From Vibrio halioticoli NBRC 102217 (GTDB lineage: Bacteria; Pseudomonadota; Gammaproteobacteria; Enterobacterales; Vibrionaceae), in NCBI RefSeq assembly GCF_000496695.1, contig NZ_BAUJ01000056.1:1-37669 (forward strand): a stretch of DNA of 37,669 bases. The letters are read 5' to 3'. Of the stretch, positions 8,015 to 16,569 are shown piece by piece; within the stretch, counting starts at the first letter, position 1, and the number at the start of each line of letters is the position of its first letter. Made by a program: the position numbers and the translations under genes. The notes below the pieces were generated by a model. The model made no database searches and was not told the DNA's origin. It saw only the letters and a list, made by a program, of their open reading frames with translations.

Positions 8015-9841
8015 ATGTATAAACTATTCGAAGGATTCACCAAAGCCTTCCCTAAGCAAGAGCCCGAACAACCACCCAATACTGTTTTCGCTTTTTGTCG
8101 GTACTACACCAAAGGTTTTGAAAAACCTCTACTACTAATGGCACTTTTAAGTACCATAGTGGCAATTGTAGAGGTTTCTCTATTTGGCATGATGGGGAAA
8201 CTGGTTGACTGGCTCAGTTCGAGCAGTCCAGAAACCTTCATGCAAGACAACGCCAATACACTGATTATCTATGGCGTACTAGTGCTCATTGTCATGCCAA
8301 TTCTGGTGATTTTACATTCACTGATTCAGCATCAAACATTGTTAGGTAACTACCCAATGTCGATTCGCTGGATGGCGCACCGCTACCTATTAAAGCAAAG
8401 CTTATCCTTCTATCAAGATGATTTTGCGGGCCGAATCGCCACTAAGGTGATGCAAACCTCTCTGTCGGTACGCGAAACCGTGATGAAGTCGCTAGATGTG
8501 TTTGTGTATGTTTGTGTGTACTTCACCTCAATCATCGTATTGCTAGCGCAAGCAGACTACCGTTTAATGTTGCCTATGCTATTGTGGCTATTCGCCTATA
8601 TCGGCATTCAGTGCTACTTTGTACCGCGCCTGAAAAAGGTCTCGTCAGAGCAAGCCAATGCCCGCTCAACCATGACCGGACGCATCGTCGACAGCTACAC
8701 CAACATTGCCACTGTAAAGCTGTTTTCGCACAGCAAACGAGAAACCGAATACGCCGAACAAGGTATGGAAGGTTTTCTTGATACCGTTTACCGTCAAATG
8801 CGCTTGGTGACTGGCTTTAATGTGATGGTGGAAGTGGTCAATTACATTCTGGTGTTTGCCATTGCCGCAATTTCTATCTACCTATGGACCGAGAGTGCTA
8901 TTAGCGTAGGTGCTATCGCCATCGCCATCAGTTTAGCGCTGCGTTTAAATGGTATGTCGATGTGGATCATGTGGGAAGTGGGGGCACTATTTGAAAATAT
9001 GGGCACAACGGTGGATGGTATGGCAACCCTTTCTAAGCCGATTGATATTCAAGACAAGCCAGATGCTAAACCTATCAAGGTTGAACACGGCGGCATACAG
9101 TTTGATGATGTGAGCTTCCACTATGGCGAAAATAAAGGGGTTATTAGCAACCTAAGTCTCAATATTAAACCGGGTGAAAAAGTCGGTTTAGTGGGTCGCT
9201 CTGGCGCCGGTAAATCGACGTTGGTGAACTTACTGCTGCGCTTTCACGATGTGGAAGGCGGCAAAATCAGTATTGATAACCAAGATATCGCCTCCATTAC
9301 CCAAGATTCATTGCGCAGTAAAATTGGTATGGTGACTCAAGATACGTCACTGCTACACCGCTCTATTCGCGACAACATCTTGTACGGCAACCCTGATGCC
9401 AGTGAAGAAGCCCTTATTGCCGCAACCACACAAGCACACGCACATGAGTTCATTGATACTCTAACCGACCCGTTTGGTAATGTCGGCTATGACGCACAAG
9501 TGGGTGAGCGCGGCGTTAAGCTATCGGGTGGGCAACGCCAACGAATCGCCATTTCTCGGGTATTGCTAAAAGATGCACCTATTTTAGTGCTAGATGAAGC
9601 CACCTCTGCGCTGGATTCAGAAGTGGAAGCGGCGATTCAAGAGAGCTTAAACGAGTTGATGCAAGGTAAAACCGTAATAGCCATTGCCCATCGCCTATCT
9701 ACTATTGCCTCTATGGATAGATTGATTGTATTAGACAAAGGGCATGTGGTGGAACAAGGAACTCACCAACAACTGATTGAAGGTAACGGGATTTATGCTC
9801 AGTTATGGGCACACCAAACTGGCGGTTTTATTGCGCAATAG
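8015..9841 (+). CDS. ABC exporter, fused permease and ATPase
   Basis: A 608-aa half-transporter of the MsbA/MdlB-like exporter type that would dimerise in the inner membrane. The N-terminal ~340 residues hold six predicted helices (e.g. LLLMALLSTIVAIVEVSLFGMMG; LIIYGVLVLIVMPILVILHSLI). The ATPase domain is complete: Walker A GRSGAGKST (394-402), Q-loop VTQD, signature LSGGQ (503-507), Walker B ILVLDEA with Asp527 and Glu528, and H-loop His559. Substrate cannot be read from sequence; lipid, peptide or drug export are all possible. It stands alone between two hairpins, so it is probably a single-gene unit. AGGA precedes the ATG. Confidence 0.9.
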   Translation: MYKLFEGFTKAFPKQEPEQPPNTVFAFCRYYTKGFEKPLLLMALLSTIVAIVEVSLFGMMGKLVDWLSSSSPETFMQDNANTLIIYGVLVLIVMPILVILHSLIQHQTLLGNYPMSIRWMAHRYLLKQSLSFYQDDFAGRIATKVMQTSLSVRETVMKSLDVFVYVCVYFTSIIVLLAQADYRLMLPMLLWLFAYIGIQCYFVPRLKKVSSEQANARSTMTGRIVDSYTNIATVKLFSHSKRETEYAEQGMEGFLDTVYRQMRLVTGFNVMVEVVNYILVFAIAAISIYLWTESAISVGAIAIAISLALRLNGMSMWIMWEVGALFENMGTTVDGMATLSKPIDIQDKPDAKPIKVEHGGIQFDDVSFHYGENKGVISNLSLNIKPGEKVGLVGRSGAGKSTLVNLLLRFHDVEGGKISIDNQDIASITQDSLRSKIGMVTQDTSLLHRSIRDNILYGNPDASEEALIAATTQAHAHEFIDTLTDPFGNVGYDAQVGERGVKLSGGQRQRIAISRVLLKDAPILVLDEATSALDSEVEAAIQESLNELMQGKTVIAIAHRLSTIASMDRLIVLDKGHVVEQGTHQQLIEGNGIYAQLWAHQTGGFIAQ

Positions 9842-9875
9842 GCTGTTTGTTAGCAACTAAAAACAGCTTAAAAGT

Positions 9876-9909
9876 AAAAAGGTTAGAAGCCACGCTTCTA
9901 ACCTTTTTT
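9876..9909. terminator. Bidirectional terminator between convergent genes
   Basis: A perfect 15-bp stem (9876-9890 with 894-909, core GGTTAGAAGC/GCTTCTAACC) around a 3-nt loop, flanked by A and T runs. It can end the ABC gene on the plus strand and the amidotransferase gene on the minus strand. Confidence 0.93.
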
Positions 9910-9930
9910 GTCACTAATTTGTAGAACGCT

Positions 9931-10671
9931 TTACACTAACTGAGCAAAGCTCGGGTCTTGAATCGATTCAGTATTAAACACAAAAAATGAATCAATCCAG
10001 TGCAATACAATAGCTGAATCAAGCACCTCTTTGGCTTGCTCAAATGTCGCTAAATACTGCTCTTCACTAATAAGATACTTACGTTGTTCCACCAATTGCG
10101 ACATAAAATCTAAGGTAAATTCAGGATGTCCCTGAATGGTAAAAAGATGGTTATCTTTGGCAAGCATAAAGTTAGGGCAAAATTCATTGGATGCGATTAC
10201 TCGCATCCCTTTTGGCACGGTAATCACTTGGTCTTGATGGCTGACTAGCATGCGCAATCGATCAATAGAAAAATTCATCCAACGCTTTTGCGCCACAATA
10301 TTGACCTCATAACTGCCCAATCCCCAGCCTTTTTCGGAACGACCAACAGTGCCACCCAGCGCTCGAGCAATCAGTTGATGACCGAAACAAATACCCACTA
10401 ATGGTATACGACGAGCTTCGCAACGCTGTACCCAACTCATCAAATCGACAATCCAAGGGGCATCATCAAAAGCGTTACACACACTACCAGTGACAATATA
10501 ACCATCACACTCATCTAAATTGGGAAGTTGCTGATTAAACGCTTCATATTCTGCAAATATCATCTCATCATTTACGGCTTGAAAAGCAGTTGCAATCATA
10601 TTTGAGTATTGTCCATATACTGCGGCAAGTGGCTCAGAAAGATGCCCACACACTAATATCCCTATCTTCAT
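9931..10671 (-). CDS. Class I glutamine amidotransferase-like protein
   Basis: A 246-aa stand-alone class I glutamine amidotransferase domain. The nucleophile elbow is GICFGHQ (Cys95), and the other triad members are in QGHPEF (His182, Glu184). Such free-standing proteins include GMP-synthase-like and gamma-glutamyl-polyamine hydrolase-like enzymes; the exact substrate is not evident. It is divergent from astA-astB, so a role in nitrogen or arginine/polyamine catabolism is possible, but that is inference from position only. AGAGGA gives a good ribosome site. No signal peptide, so cytosolic. Confidence 0.85.
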   Translation of the reverse strand: MKIGILVCGHLSEPLAAVYGQYSNMIATAFQAVNDEMIFAEYEAFNQQLPNLDECDGYIVTGSVCNAFDDAPWIVDLMSWVQRCEARRIPLVGICFGHQLIARALGGTVGRSEKGWGLGSYEVNIVAQKRWMNFSIDRLRMLVSHQDQVITVPKGMRVIASNEFCPNFMLAKDNHLFTIQGHPEFTLDFMSQLVEQRKYLISEEQYLATFEQAKEVLDSAIVLHWIDSFFVFNTESIQDPSFAQLV

Positions 10672-11059
10672 CCATCGTCCTCTTTTTGCTCAATGAGAAT
10701 TCAGTTTTACAGTTATCAGTATAGGTGCTTCTTCAAACTCGCAAGCCATAAAACAAAAAATCAACGATAAAAACCACCAGCAAATGAATAACTAAACTTA
10801 GAGATTGATCACACTTCATCAAAAGTCACTAAAATAATGCCCGTAGTGAACCTATTTTCATAATTAGTCATATCTGGGCGAGGTCATTCCGAGTTAGCGA
10901 CTCAATAAGTGAATATACAGTCACACAAAACGAATATCAGAGGCCAAAAAATTGCATATATGCAATAAATTCACTGAACAATTGAATATCCCATGCTTGA
11001 TCCCCCCGTCTTTGCCTGTATTGTGACTGCATATTTAAATGGCAAGGAATGCATTATTT
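10672..11059. promoter_or_regulatory. Amidotransferase / astA divergent intergenic region
   Basis: 388 bp without a gene. It holds a 16-bp perfect palindrome ATTGCATATATGCAAT at 10951-10966 and a CRP-like site TTAGA-N6-TCACA at 10798-10813. The palindrome is similar to an ArgR half-site pair, but its spacer is 2 bp too short for the usual TGNAT-N4-ATNCA, so the regulator is left open. No sigma-54 element (GG-N10-GC with flanks) was recognised. Confidence 0.35.
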
Positions 11060-12097
11060 ATGCTGTTAATACGCCCTATTACAGCCAATGATCGTCAAGG
11101 ATTGGCGAAGTTAGCAAAACAAACCGGCACTGGATTCACCTCAATGCAGGACGATCCCAAACGCCTCGATGAAATGGTCAAACAAGGCTGCGCTGCGTTT
11201 AATAGCGACACGCCAATACAAGACGGCTACTACCTGTTTGTTGCCGAAGATTTAGCGCAAAAACAGTTGGTCGGAACCTGCGCTATACAAGCCGGCATAG
11301 GTCTGCAAGACCCTTTTTATAGCTACCATCTCGATACTACTGTGCACTCATCTAGAGAGCTGGATGTATACAATAAGATCCAAACACTCAGCTTGAGTAA
11401 CTTTCACACTGGATGTACCGAGCTTTGCACTTTGTTTCTGCTACCGGATTCAAGAAAAGGCTTCAACGGCCACCTGCTTTCTAAAAGCCGTTTCTTATTT
11501 ATGGGACAAAATGCCAATCGCTTTGATTCTACCGTCATTGCTGAAATGCGAGGTTTTAGTGACGAAGAAGGCAACTCGCCGTTTTGGGAAGGGTTAGGCA
11601 GACACTTTTTTAACTTAGACTTTGCTATCGCCGATAAACTCTCAATGCATGACAAAGTGTTTATCGCCGAATTGATGCCGAAAAATCCGATTTACACCAA
11701 CTTACTGCCCGAAACCGTACAAGAAGTGATAGGTCACACTCATCCGCACACCTTGCCGGCTAGAAAACTATTAGAAGCTGAAGGATTTCGTTTTAATCAT
11801 TACGTGGATATTTTTGATGCCGGTCCCATGTTGGAATCTCAGCTATCCGACATTCGAGCGGTCAAGGAACAACAAACAGCAATGGTGCGAATCTCCCAGC
11901 ACATCAACCACTCACACACGCCCTATTTAATCAGCAACGGACAAGTTAAGCACTTTCGAGCCTTAGCAACCAAAGCGATACAAATTGAAGACAATACTCT
12001 GATAATAGATGCACAATTAGCCGACACCCTACAATTAAAAGACGGCGACGTAGCCGCGTATGTGCCCCTATTTGGCCCTTTGTCAGAGCAAGAATAG
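11060..12097 (+). CDS. astA: Arginine N-succinyltransferase
   Basis: First enzyme of the arginine succinyltransferase (AST) pathway: succinyl-CoA + L-arginine to N2-succinylarginine, in the cytosol. The N-terminus [19 protein letters not shown] and motifs [52 protein letters not shown] and the C-terminal [10 protein letters not shown] match AstA. Translation could begin at 11039, but I chose 11060: it gives 345 aa (E. coli AstA is 344), begins at the conserved MLLIRP, and AAGGA lies 11 nt upstream. The gene is followed 16 nt later by astB, the next pathway step. Confidence 0.92.
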   Translation: MLLIRPITANDRQGLAKLAKQTGTGFTSMQDDPKRLDEMVKQGCAAFNSDTPIQDGYYLFVAEDLAQKQLVGTCAIQAGIGLQDPFYSYHLDTTVHSSRELDVYNKIQTLSLSNFHTGCTELCTLFLLPDSRKGFNGHLLSKSRFLFMGQNANRFDSTVIAEMRGFSDEEGNSPFWEGLGRHFFNLDFAIADKLSMHDKVFIAELMPKNPIYTNLLPETVQEVIGHTHPHTLPARKLLEAEGFRFNHYVDIFDAGPMLESQLSDIRAVKEQQTAMVRISQHINHSHTPYLISNGQVKHFRALATKAIQIEDNTLIIDAQLADTLQLKDGDVAAYVPLFGPLSEQE

Positions 12098-12113
12098 TAA
12101 TCAAGGAATGAAG

Positions 12114-13469
12114 ATGAAACACTCAACTCAATACGTTGAAGCTAATTTTGATGGACTTGTCGGCCCTACTCACAACTACGCCGGCCTGTCTGATGGTAAC
12201 CTTGCCTCAAAAAATAATAAAACCAAAGCCTCTAGCCCTAAGCTCGCCGCAAAAGAAGGCTTAAAAAAGATGAAAGCTTTGCATGATCTGGGCATGACTC
12301 AAGGGGTGATTGCTCCGTTAGCTCGCCCTGATATTGGTGCGTTACGCCAGCTTGGTTTTACTGGAGATACTGGCTCTGTTCTCAAGCAAGCCGCCGCTCA
12401 CTCTCCGGCACTGTTAGCGGCCTGTTGCTCGGCCTCAAGCATGTGGACCGCCAATGCCGCTACCGTATCACCCAGTAGCGATACCGCTGATGGCAAACTG
12501 CATTTCACACCGGCAAATTTGATCAACAAATTCCATCGCTCTATCGAACATCCACAAACGGGGCGTATTTTAAAAGCCATGTTTAACGATTCAAGTCACT
12601 TTGTTCACCATGACGCCCTGCCTGCTAGCCCTTACTTTGGCGATGAAGGTGCAGCCAACCATACCCGTTTTTGCCGTGAATACGGTGAACAAGGGGTTGG
12701 GTTTTTTGTTTTTGGTGAAAGTGCTTTTAACCGCGCTCTGTCAAAACCTAAAAAATTTCCAGCAAGACAAACGCTAGAAGCCAGCGCTGCAATTGCTCGC
12801 ACTCACTCATTAGCCGACGATAAAGTAGTCTTTGCCCAGCAACACCCTGATGTGATTGATGCTGGCGTATTTCACAACGACGTTATTGCCGTTGGCAACC
12901 GCGATATCACGCTCTGCCATGAAAAGGCGTTTTTAAACAAAGACAGCGTTTATCAAAGGCTAAACGAGGCGATGGATAAGCCACTCAATATTATTGAAGT
13001 GCCGCAATCTGCCGTGTCGGTAGAAGATGCAGTAAACAGCTACCTATTTAATAGCCAACTGCTCACTTTGCCAAATGGCAAAACCGCTTTAGTCGTGCCA
13101 AGAGAATGCGAACAAAACCCGCAAGTATCGGATTACTTGCACTCTTTGATCTCAAGCCAATCAGGCATAGATAAATTATTGTGCTTCGATCTAAAACAGA
13201 GCATGCAAAACGGCGGCGGCCCAGCATGCCTGCGTTTGCGCGTGGTCTTGTCACCAAAAGAACTCAGCGCAATGAATCAATCAGTGATTATGACCGATGA
13301 CCTTTTCAGTCAATTAAATCACTGGGTAGAGCGTCATTATCGAGACTCTATCACCGCTCAGGATCTATCCGACCCTATGCTGCTGAGTGAAAGCCAAACC
13401 GCTCTTGATGAACTGACCCAAATACTCCACCTTGGCAGTGTGTATGATTTTCAAAAAACCGGTGAGTGA
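12114..13469 (+). CDS. astB: N-succinylarginine dihydrolase
   Basis: Second AST-pathway enzyme: hydrolyses N2-succinylarginine to N2-succinylornithine, two ammonia and CO2. The conserved start [18 protein letters not shown] and the catalytic-cysteine motif [17 protein letters not shown] (Cys372; Cys365 in E. coli) identify it. An in-frame ATG at 12108 abuts the ribosome site AAGGA (12103-12107) too closely, so 12114 is preferred, giving 451 aa (E. coli 447). It is translated just after astA and followed by a strong terminator. astC, astD and astE are absent from the window, so the remaining three steps must be encoded elsewhere. Confidence 0.93.
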   Translation: MKHSTQYVEANFDGLVGPTHNYAGLSDGNLASKNNKTKASSPKLAAKEGLKKMKALHDLGMTQGVIAPLARPDIGALRQLGFTGDTGSVLKQAAAHSPALLAACCSASSMWTANAATVSPSSDTADGKLHFTPANLINKFHRSIEHPQTGRILKAMFNDSSHFVHHDALPASPYFGDEGAANHTRFCREYGEQGVGFFVFGESAFNRALSKPKKFPARQTLEASAAIARTHSLADDKVVFAQQHPDVIDAGVFHNDVIAVGNRDITLCHEKAFLNKDSVYQRLNEAMDKPLNIIEVPQSAVSVEDAVNSYLFNSQLLTLPNGKTALVVPRECEQNPQVSDYLHSLISSQSGIDKLLCFDLKQSMQNGGGPACLRLRVVLSPKELSAMNQSVIMTDDLFSQLNHWVERHYRDSITAQDLSDPMLLSESQTALDELTQILHLGSVYDFQKTGE

Positions 13470-13507
13470 GCATCAATTTATTCCCCTTTATAAATGAGTT
13501 TAGTGAT

Positions 13508-13545
13508 AGAAGGCAAAGTAGTACTACTTTGCCTTCTGCTTTTTT
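13508..13545 (+). terminator. Terminator of astAB
   Basis: A perfect 15+15-nt palindrome (13508-13537, core AGAAGGCAAAGTAG and its complement) followed by GC and six T. It lies about 40 nt after astB. Confidence 0.93.
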
Positions 13546-13607
13546 ATCGAATAAAAATCAATAAAAAAAACATAAAAACAATAACCTATGAAGACCCCAT
13601 TAAATAA

Positions 13608-13660
13608 TTGAACGATCATTCAATAATTAACTTGAACGATCGCTCAATAGGCACTATAGT
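13608..13660 (+). promoter_or_regulatory. Promoter with two TetR-type operators (regulon promoter 1)
   Basis: Two 16-bp palindromes of the same family, TTGAACGATCATTCAA (13608-13623) and TTGAACGATCGCTCAA (13632-13647), start 24 bp apart. The second begins with TTGAAC, which also serves as a -35 box: 17 bp later is TATAGT (13655-13660), a good -10. Binding at operator 2 would block RNA polymerase directly. The same TTGAAC-N4-GTTCAA palindrome is at the tetR promoter at 15952-15967, so TetR below is the likely repressor. Confidence 0.75.
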
Positions 13661-13759
13661 TCTCTCCATCGACGGGAAACACGCCGCCTATCAGCTGGGT
13701 TTCATTAATGAGATACCTGACGCTGCAATCAAGCACAATTAATTTATTGGGGTAATACA

Positions 13760-14314
13760 ATGAGCACATTCAAATTCCACACAGTAGAGACAGCACCAGA
13801 AAAAAGTAAACCAATGCTAGAAGGCGCAATTAAGCAAGTGGGCGCCATTCCTGGGTTATATGCGGTCATGGCTGAGTCTCCAGAAACATTCAAAGCGTAC
13901 CAACAAATTCACCAACTCTTCACTAACACTTCATTTGATGCAGAAGAGCTCACTGTTGTGTGGCAAACCATCAACGTGGAACATGAATGCCAGTTTTGTG
14001 TACCGGCACATACCGCGATTGCACATTCAATGAAAGTTGATCCTGCGCTAAGCGAAGCACTACGTAATCAACAAGCAATGCCAACGGCTAAACTGCAAGC
14101 ATTGCACGACTTTACTTTGGCTATGGTACGTGAGCGTGGCAATGTCTCTGATGCGCAAATGGAAGCATTCTTTGCCGCAGGTTATGGTCAGCAACAAGTG
14201 CTTGAAGTGATCCTTGGTTTATCACAAAAAGTGATCAGCAATTACGTAAATCACGTTGCAAAAACACCAGTAGATCCTATGTTTGAGCAGTTTGCTTGGA
14301 CTAAAAAAGCATAA
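13760..14314 (+). CDS. AhpD/carboxymuconolactone decarboxylase-family redox protein
   Basis: A 184-aa all-helical protein of the AhpD/CMD fold. The redox motif is ECQFCVPAH: Cys77, Cys80 and His84, with Glu74 or Glu76 before it, as in AhpD (Glu...Cys-x2-Cys-x3-His). AhpD-type proteins are alkylhydroperoxidases that use the CxxC pair. The gene is first in the cluster behind a double-operator promoter and precedes the FrnE-like oxidoreductase. A GGGGT ribosome site precedes the ATG. Substrate unknown; peroxide or electrophile detoxification is an inference from the family and the predicted regulator. Confidence 0.85.
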   Translation: MSTFKFHTVETAPEKSKPMLEGAIKQVGAIPGLYAVMAESPETFKAYQQIHQLFTNTSFDAEELTVVWQTINVEHECQFCVPAHTAIAHSMKVDPALSEALRNQQAMPTAKLQALHDFTLAMVRERGNVSDAQMEAFFAAGYGQQQVLEVILGLSQKVISNYVNHVAKTPVDPMFEQFAWTKKA

Positions 14315-14344
14315 TTGTTGTGTCTAAAGCACATAATAGAAAAT

Positions 14345-14393
14345 AAGGAATAGAAGATAAGACACATCAACAACGTCTTATTGGCTATTCCTT
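14345..14393 (+). terminator. Imperfect hairpin between AhpD-like and FrnE-like genes
   Basis: Nested stem: AAGGAATAG (14345-14353) with CTATTCCTT (14385-14393) outside, and ATAAGAC/GTCTTAT inside, with a small internal loop. No T tract follows. It may attenuate transcription into the downstream genes or mark a transcript end. Confidence 0.35.
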
Positions 14394-14395
14394 GA

Positions 14396-14461
14396 TTAAA
14401 TAACTTAGGTAAATAGATTGTAGTTAAATAGCTTACTTAAATAACTTAGTTAAATACCTTA
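14396..14461 (+). repeat. Five degenerate tandem TTAAATA-CTTA repeats
   Basis: Five consecutive 12-14-bp units beginning at about 14396, 14410, 14424, 14437 and 14450, each near TTAAATA(A/G)CTTA. They lie directly before the ribosome site of the FrnE-like gene. AT-rich short tandem repeat; it could alter promoter spacing or translation, or be neutral. Confidence 0.6.
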
Positions 14462-14495
14462 AAAGCACAGCATACTTCCAAAGCGGAGACTCATT

Positions 14496-15137
14496 ATGAG
14501 CAACAGAATCAAACTCGACATTATTTCTGACGTTGTCTGCCCTTGGTGTATTGTTGGTTTCAAGCATCTTGAAGCCGCCATTAACGAGCTTGGCATTCAA
14601 GACCGCGTTGATATCGAATGGCAACCCTTTGAACTCAACCCTGACATGCCAGCAGAAGGGGAAAACCTGCGCGATCATGTTGCACGCAAATATGGCGCAT
14701 CACGCGAAGACAGTGATAAGGCACGGAACAATATCGCCGAGCAAGGGGCTCAATATGGCTTTAAGTTCGATTACTTTGAAGAGATGAAAATGGTCAATAC
14801 TCGCGATGCACATGTTCTTTTAGAGCATGCCAAGCTATTTGGATTACAAAGTAAACTTAAAATGCGTCTGTTTTCCGCTTTCTTTACTGAACACAAAGAT
14901 GTATCAGATCGCGAAGTGCTACTCAATGAAGCGCAAGCGATCGGTATTGCTAAACAAGGTGCGGCATTGGCACTTGATGATATTGAGCTTAAAAATTCAA
15001 TTCAAGCTATCGAAGAGCAATGGCATCAAATGGGCGTAAGCGGCGTTCCTACTGTGGTATTTAACCGACAAAGCGCTATGACTGGCGCACACCCACAGCA
15101 ATCATTTAAACAAGCGCTGCAAGAACTTATAAAATAA
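14496..15137 (+). CDS. DsbA-family FrnE-like thiol oxidoreductase
   Basis: A 213-aa thioredoxin-fold protein of the DsbA/2-hydroxychromene-2-carboxylate isomerase superfamily, FrnE branch. Active-site motif DVVCPWCIVG (Cys15-Pro-Trp-Cys18), the FrnE-typical WQPFELNPDMP, and the cis-Pro loop GVSGVPTVVF. No signal peptide, so cytosolic, unlike DsbA. It fits a role in thiol-disulfide exchange or glutathione-linked detoxification. GGAGAC gives the ribosome site. It is second in the AhpD-like/FrnE-like/HAD cluster, 181 nt after the first gene, with tandem repeats in the gap, so it may have partly separate expression. Confidence 0.88.
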   Translation: MSNRIKLDIISDVVCPWCIVGFKHLEAAINELGIQDRVDIEWQPFELNPDMPAEGENLRDHVARKYGASREDSDKARNNIAEQGAQYGFKFDYFEEMKMVNTRDAHVLLEHAKLFGLQSKLKMRLFSAFFTEHKDVSDREVLLNEAQAIGIAKQGAALALDDIELKNSIQAIEEQWHQMGVSGVPTVVFNRQSAMTGAHPQQSFKQALQELIK

Positions 15138-15178
15138 ATACAAATTGCTATAACAGCTAACTAGAGTGAGTACCTACT

Positions 15179-15859
15179 ATGAATTCCGAGATTATTCTAT
15201 TTGATATCAATGAAACTGTTTTGGATCTGAGCTCACTCAAACCCGGTTTTATCACAGCGTTTTCTCAGCAAGATGCCTTGTCACTGTGGTTTTCACGCCT
15301 GCTACACACCTCTACGGTATGCATCGCTACTGGAGTCCGTAGCGATTTTGCCACGCTAGCGGCAATAACACTCGATAACGTAGCAACGTATTACAAAGTC
15401 ACTTTAAGTGATAAACAAAGAACTGAATTGCTAAAAGGATTTGCTAACTTACAGGCCCACTCAGACATTAAGCCGGCACTGAGCAAATTAAAACAACATG
15501 GCTTTAAAACCGTGGCTTTTTCTAACTCATCGTCTGCATTAATCAATCAACAAATTGCCCAAGCAGATTTAGCTGAGTATTTTGATGAGGTGGTTTCTGT
15601 TGAGAGCACTGGCAGCTTTAAGCCAGATGCAACGGTGTACCAATTTGTCGGCCAACAACTGGGCGTTGCCAAAGAGAATTTACGTTTAGTGGCGACGCAT
15701 GATTGGGATACGCATGGTGCAATGTCTCAAGGACTAAAAGCCGCATATATCGCTCGCACTGCAGCCTTCTATAATCCGCTCTATCTCAAACCGGAGATAC
15801 AGGGAGATAACATGCTGGAGATCGTCGAGCAGATAATTTCGGCATACAAGCCCGCTTAA
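15179..15859 (+). CDS. HAD-superfamily hydrolase, type II haloacid dehalogenase-like
   Basis: A 226-aa HAD-fold enzyme. Motif I is LFDINETVLDL with the nucleophile Asp9 (the FDxNET form is seen in a sub-branch of L-2-haloacid dehalogenase-like proteins). Motif II is FSNSS, motif III SFKPD with Lys, and motif IV near ATHDWDTHGA. It lacks a signal peptide. Possible substrates are haloacids or small phosphorylated/electrophilic acids; this cannot be told by sequence alone. It starts 41 nt after the FrnE-like gene, in the same direction and likely the same transcript. Confidence 0.85.
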   Translation: MNSEIILFDINETVLDLSSLKPGFITAFSQQDALSLWFSRLLHTSTVCIATGVRSDFATLAAITLDNVATYYKVTLSDKQRTELLKGFANLQAHSDIKPALSKLKQHGFKTVAFSNSSSALINQQIAQADLAEYFDEVVSVESTGSFKPDATVYQFVGQQLGVAKENLRLVATHDWDTHGAMSQGLKAAYIARTAAFYNPLYLKPEIQGDNMLEIVEQIISAYKPA

Positions 15860-15899
15860 ACATTAGTGTGAGTAAAGCAACTCTGTGACAATAATGTTC

Positions 15900-15926
15900 A
15901 ACGCATTTATCTGCGGCGTTTTCTTT
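15900..15926 (+). terminator. Weak terminator after the HAD gene
   Basis: AACGC (15900-15904) pairs with GCGTT (15916-15920), or CGCA with TGCG inside it, followed by TTCTTT. Weak stem, but correctly placed between the HAD gene and the tetR promoter; the T tract overlaps the tetR -35 candidate. Confidence 0.35.
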
Positions 15927-15967
15927 ACCCATCCATCAATACTCTTTAAGATTGAACATACGTTCAA
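15924..15967 (+). promoter_or_regulatory. tetR promoter and operator (regulon promoter 2)
   Basis: TTTACC (15924-15929), a 17-bp gap and TAAGAT (15947-15952) form a plausible promoter. Immediately after comes the palindrome TTGAAC-ATAC-GTTCAA (15952-15967), covering the expected transcription start. It matches the two operators at 13608-13647, indicating autoregulation by the adjacent TetR. Confidence 0.7.
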
Positions 15968-15984
15968 AGAAATGGGCATCATCA

Positions 15985-16569
15985 ATGGCAAAAACGGCAC
16001 AGTTCGATCGCAATGAAGTGATTGAAAAGGCAACAAATCTATACTGGAAAAAAGGCTACCATGCGACCTCTATGCGCAATCTTCAAGATGAAATTGATAT
16101 GCGACCAGGTAGTATCTATGCCGCTTTTGGTAGTAAAGATGGCTTATTTAAAGAGGCACTTAAAAACTACGCCCAACATGGATTGGCTAGCATTGAATTG
16201 TGTCGTCAGGGTAACGCTTCTCCATTAGGGGCGTTGAAAGACTTTGTCAAAGCGCAAGTCATTGAAACTGCACAAGGCGCACCCAATGGGGTGTGTATGT
16301 TAGCGAAAACGTTAAGTGAACTGACTAGCGAACATCAAGAATTACTTGATGAGACTAAAGCTCATCTTAGTAAAGTGGTGGATGAATTTGTCAAACTCAT
16401 CGAGCAAGCTCAACAAATGGGAGAGTTGGATAAAGAGAAAAGTGCGACAGATCTTGCCAACTATCTTCAAATCCAAATAACAGGGCTACGCACCTTTGCA
16501 AAAATGAACAATGATAAGGTTGTGCTTGAAAGTATTATTGACGATATATTCGCACATCACCCATTTTAA
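15985..16569 (+). CDS. TetR/AcrR-family transcriptional regulator
   Basis: A 194-aa repressor-type protein. The N-terminal helix-turn-helix spans about residues 10-56 (ATNLYWKKGYHATSMRNLQDEIDMRPGSIYAAFGSKDGLF), with a helical ligand-binding domain after it. An upstream TTG at 15952 is in frame, but it lies inside the operator palindrome, so the ATG at 15985 (MAKTAQFDRN) is the better start. Two cysteines (Cys73, Cys104) occur in the sensor domain; Cys104 in NGVCMLAK is near the place where the electrophile sensor NemR carries Cys106, so thiol sensing is possible but unproven. It most likely represses itself and the AhpD-like/FrnE-like/HAD genes. Confidence 0.88.
   Translation: MAKTAQFDRNEVIEKATNLYWKKGYHATSMRNLQDEIDMRPGSIYAAFGSKDGLFKEALKNYAQHGLASIELCRQGNASPLGALKDFVKAQVIETAQGAPNGVCMLAKTLSELTSEHQELLDETKAHLSKVVDEFVKLIEQAQQMGELDKEKSATDLANYLQIQITGLRTFAKMNNDKVVLESIIDDIFAHHPF

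Noticed and set aside
10951..10966. ArgR box for ast genes
   Set aside because: The spacer between TGCAT and ATGCA is 2 bp rather than 4, so it does not match the usual ARG box.
15952..15984. TTG start for the tetR gene giving 11 extra residues
   Set aside because: The TTG lies inside the operator palindrome and after the -10; the ATG at 15985 fits the family start better.
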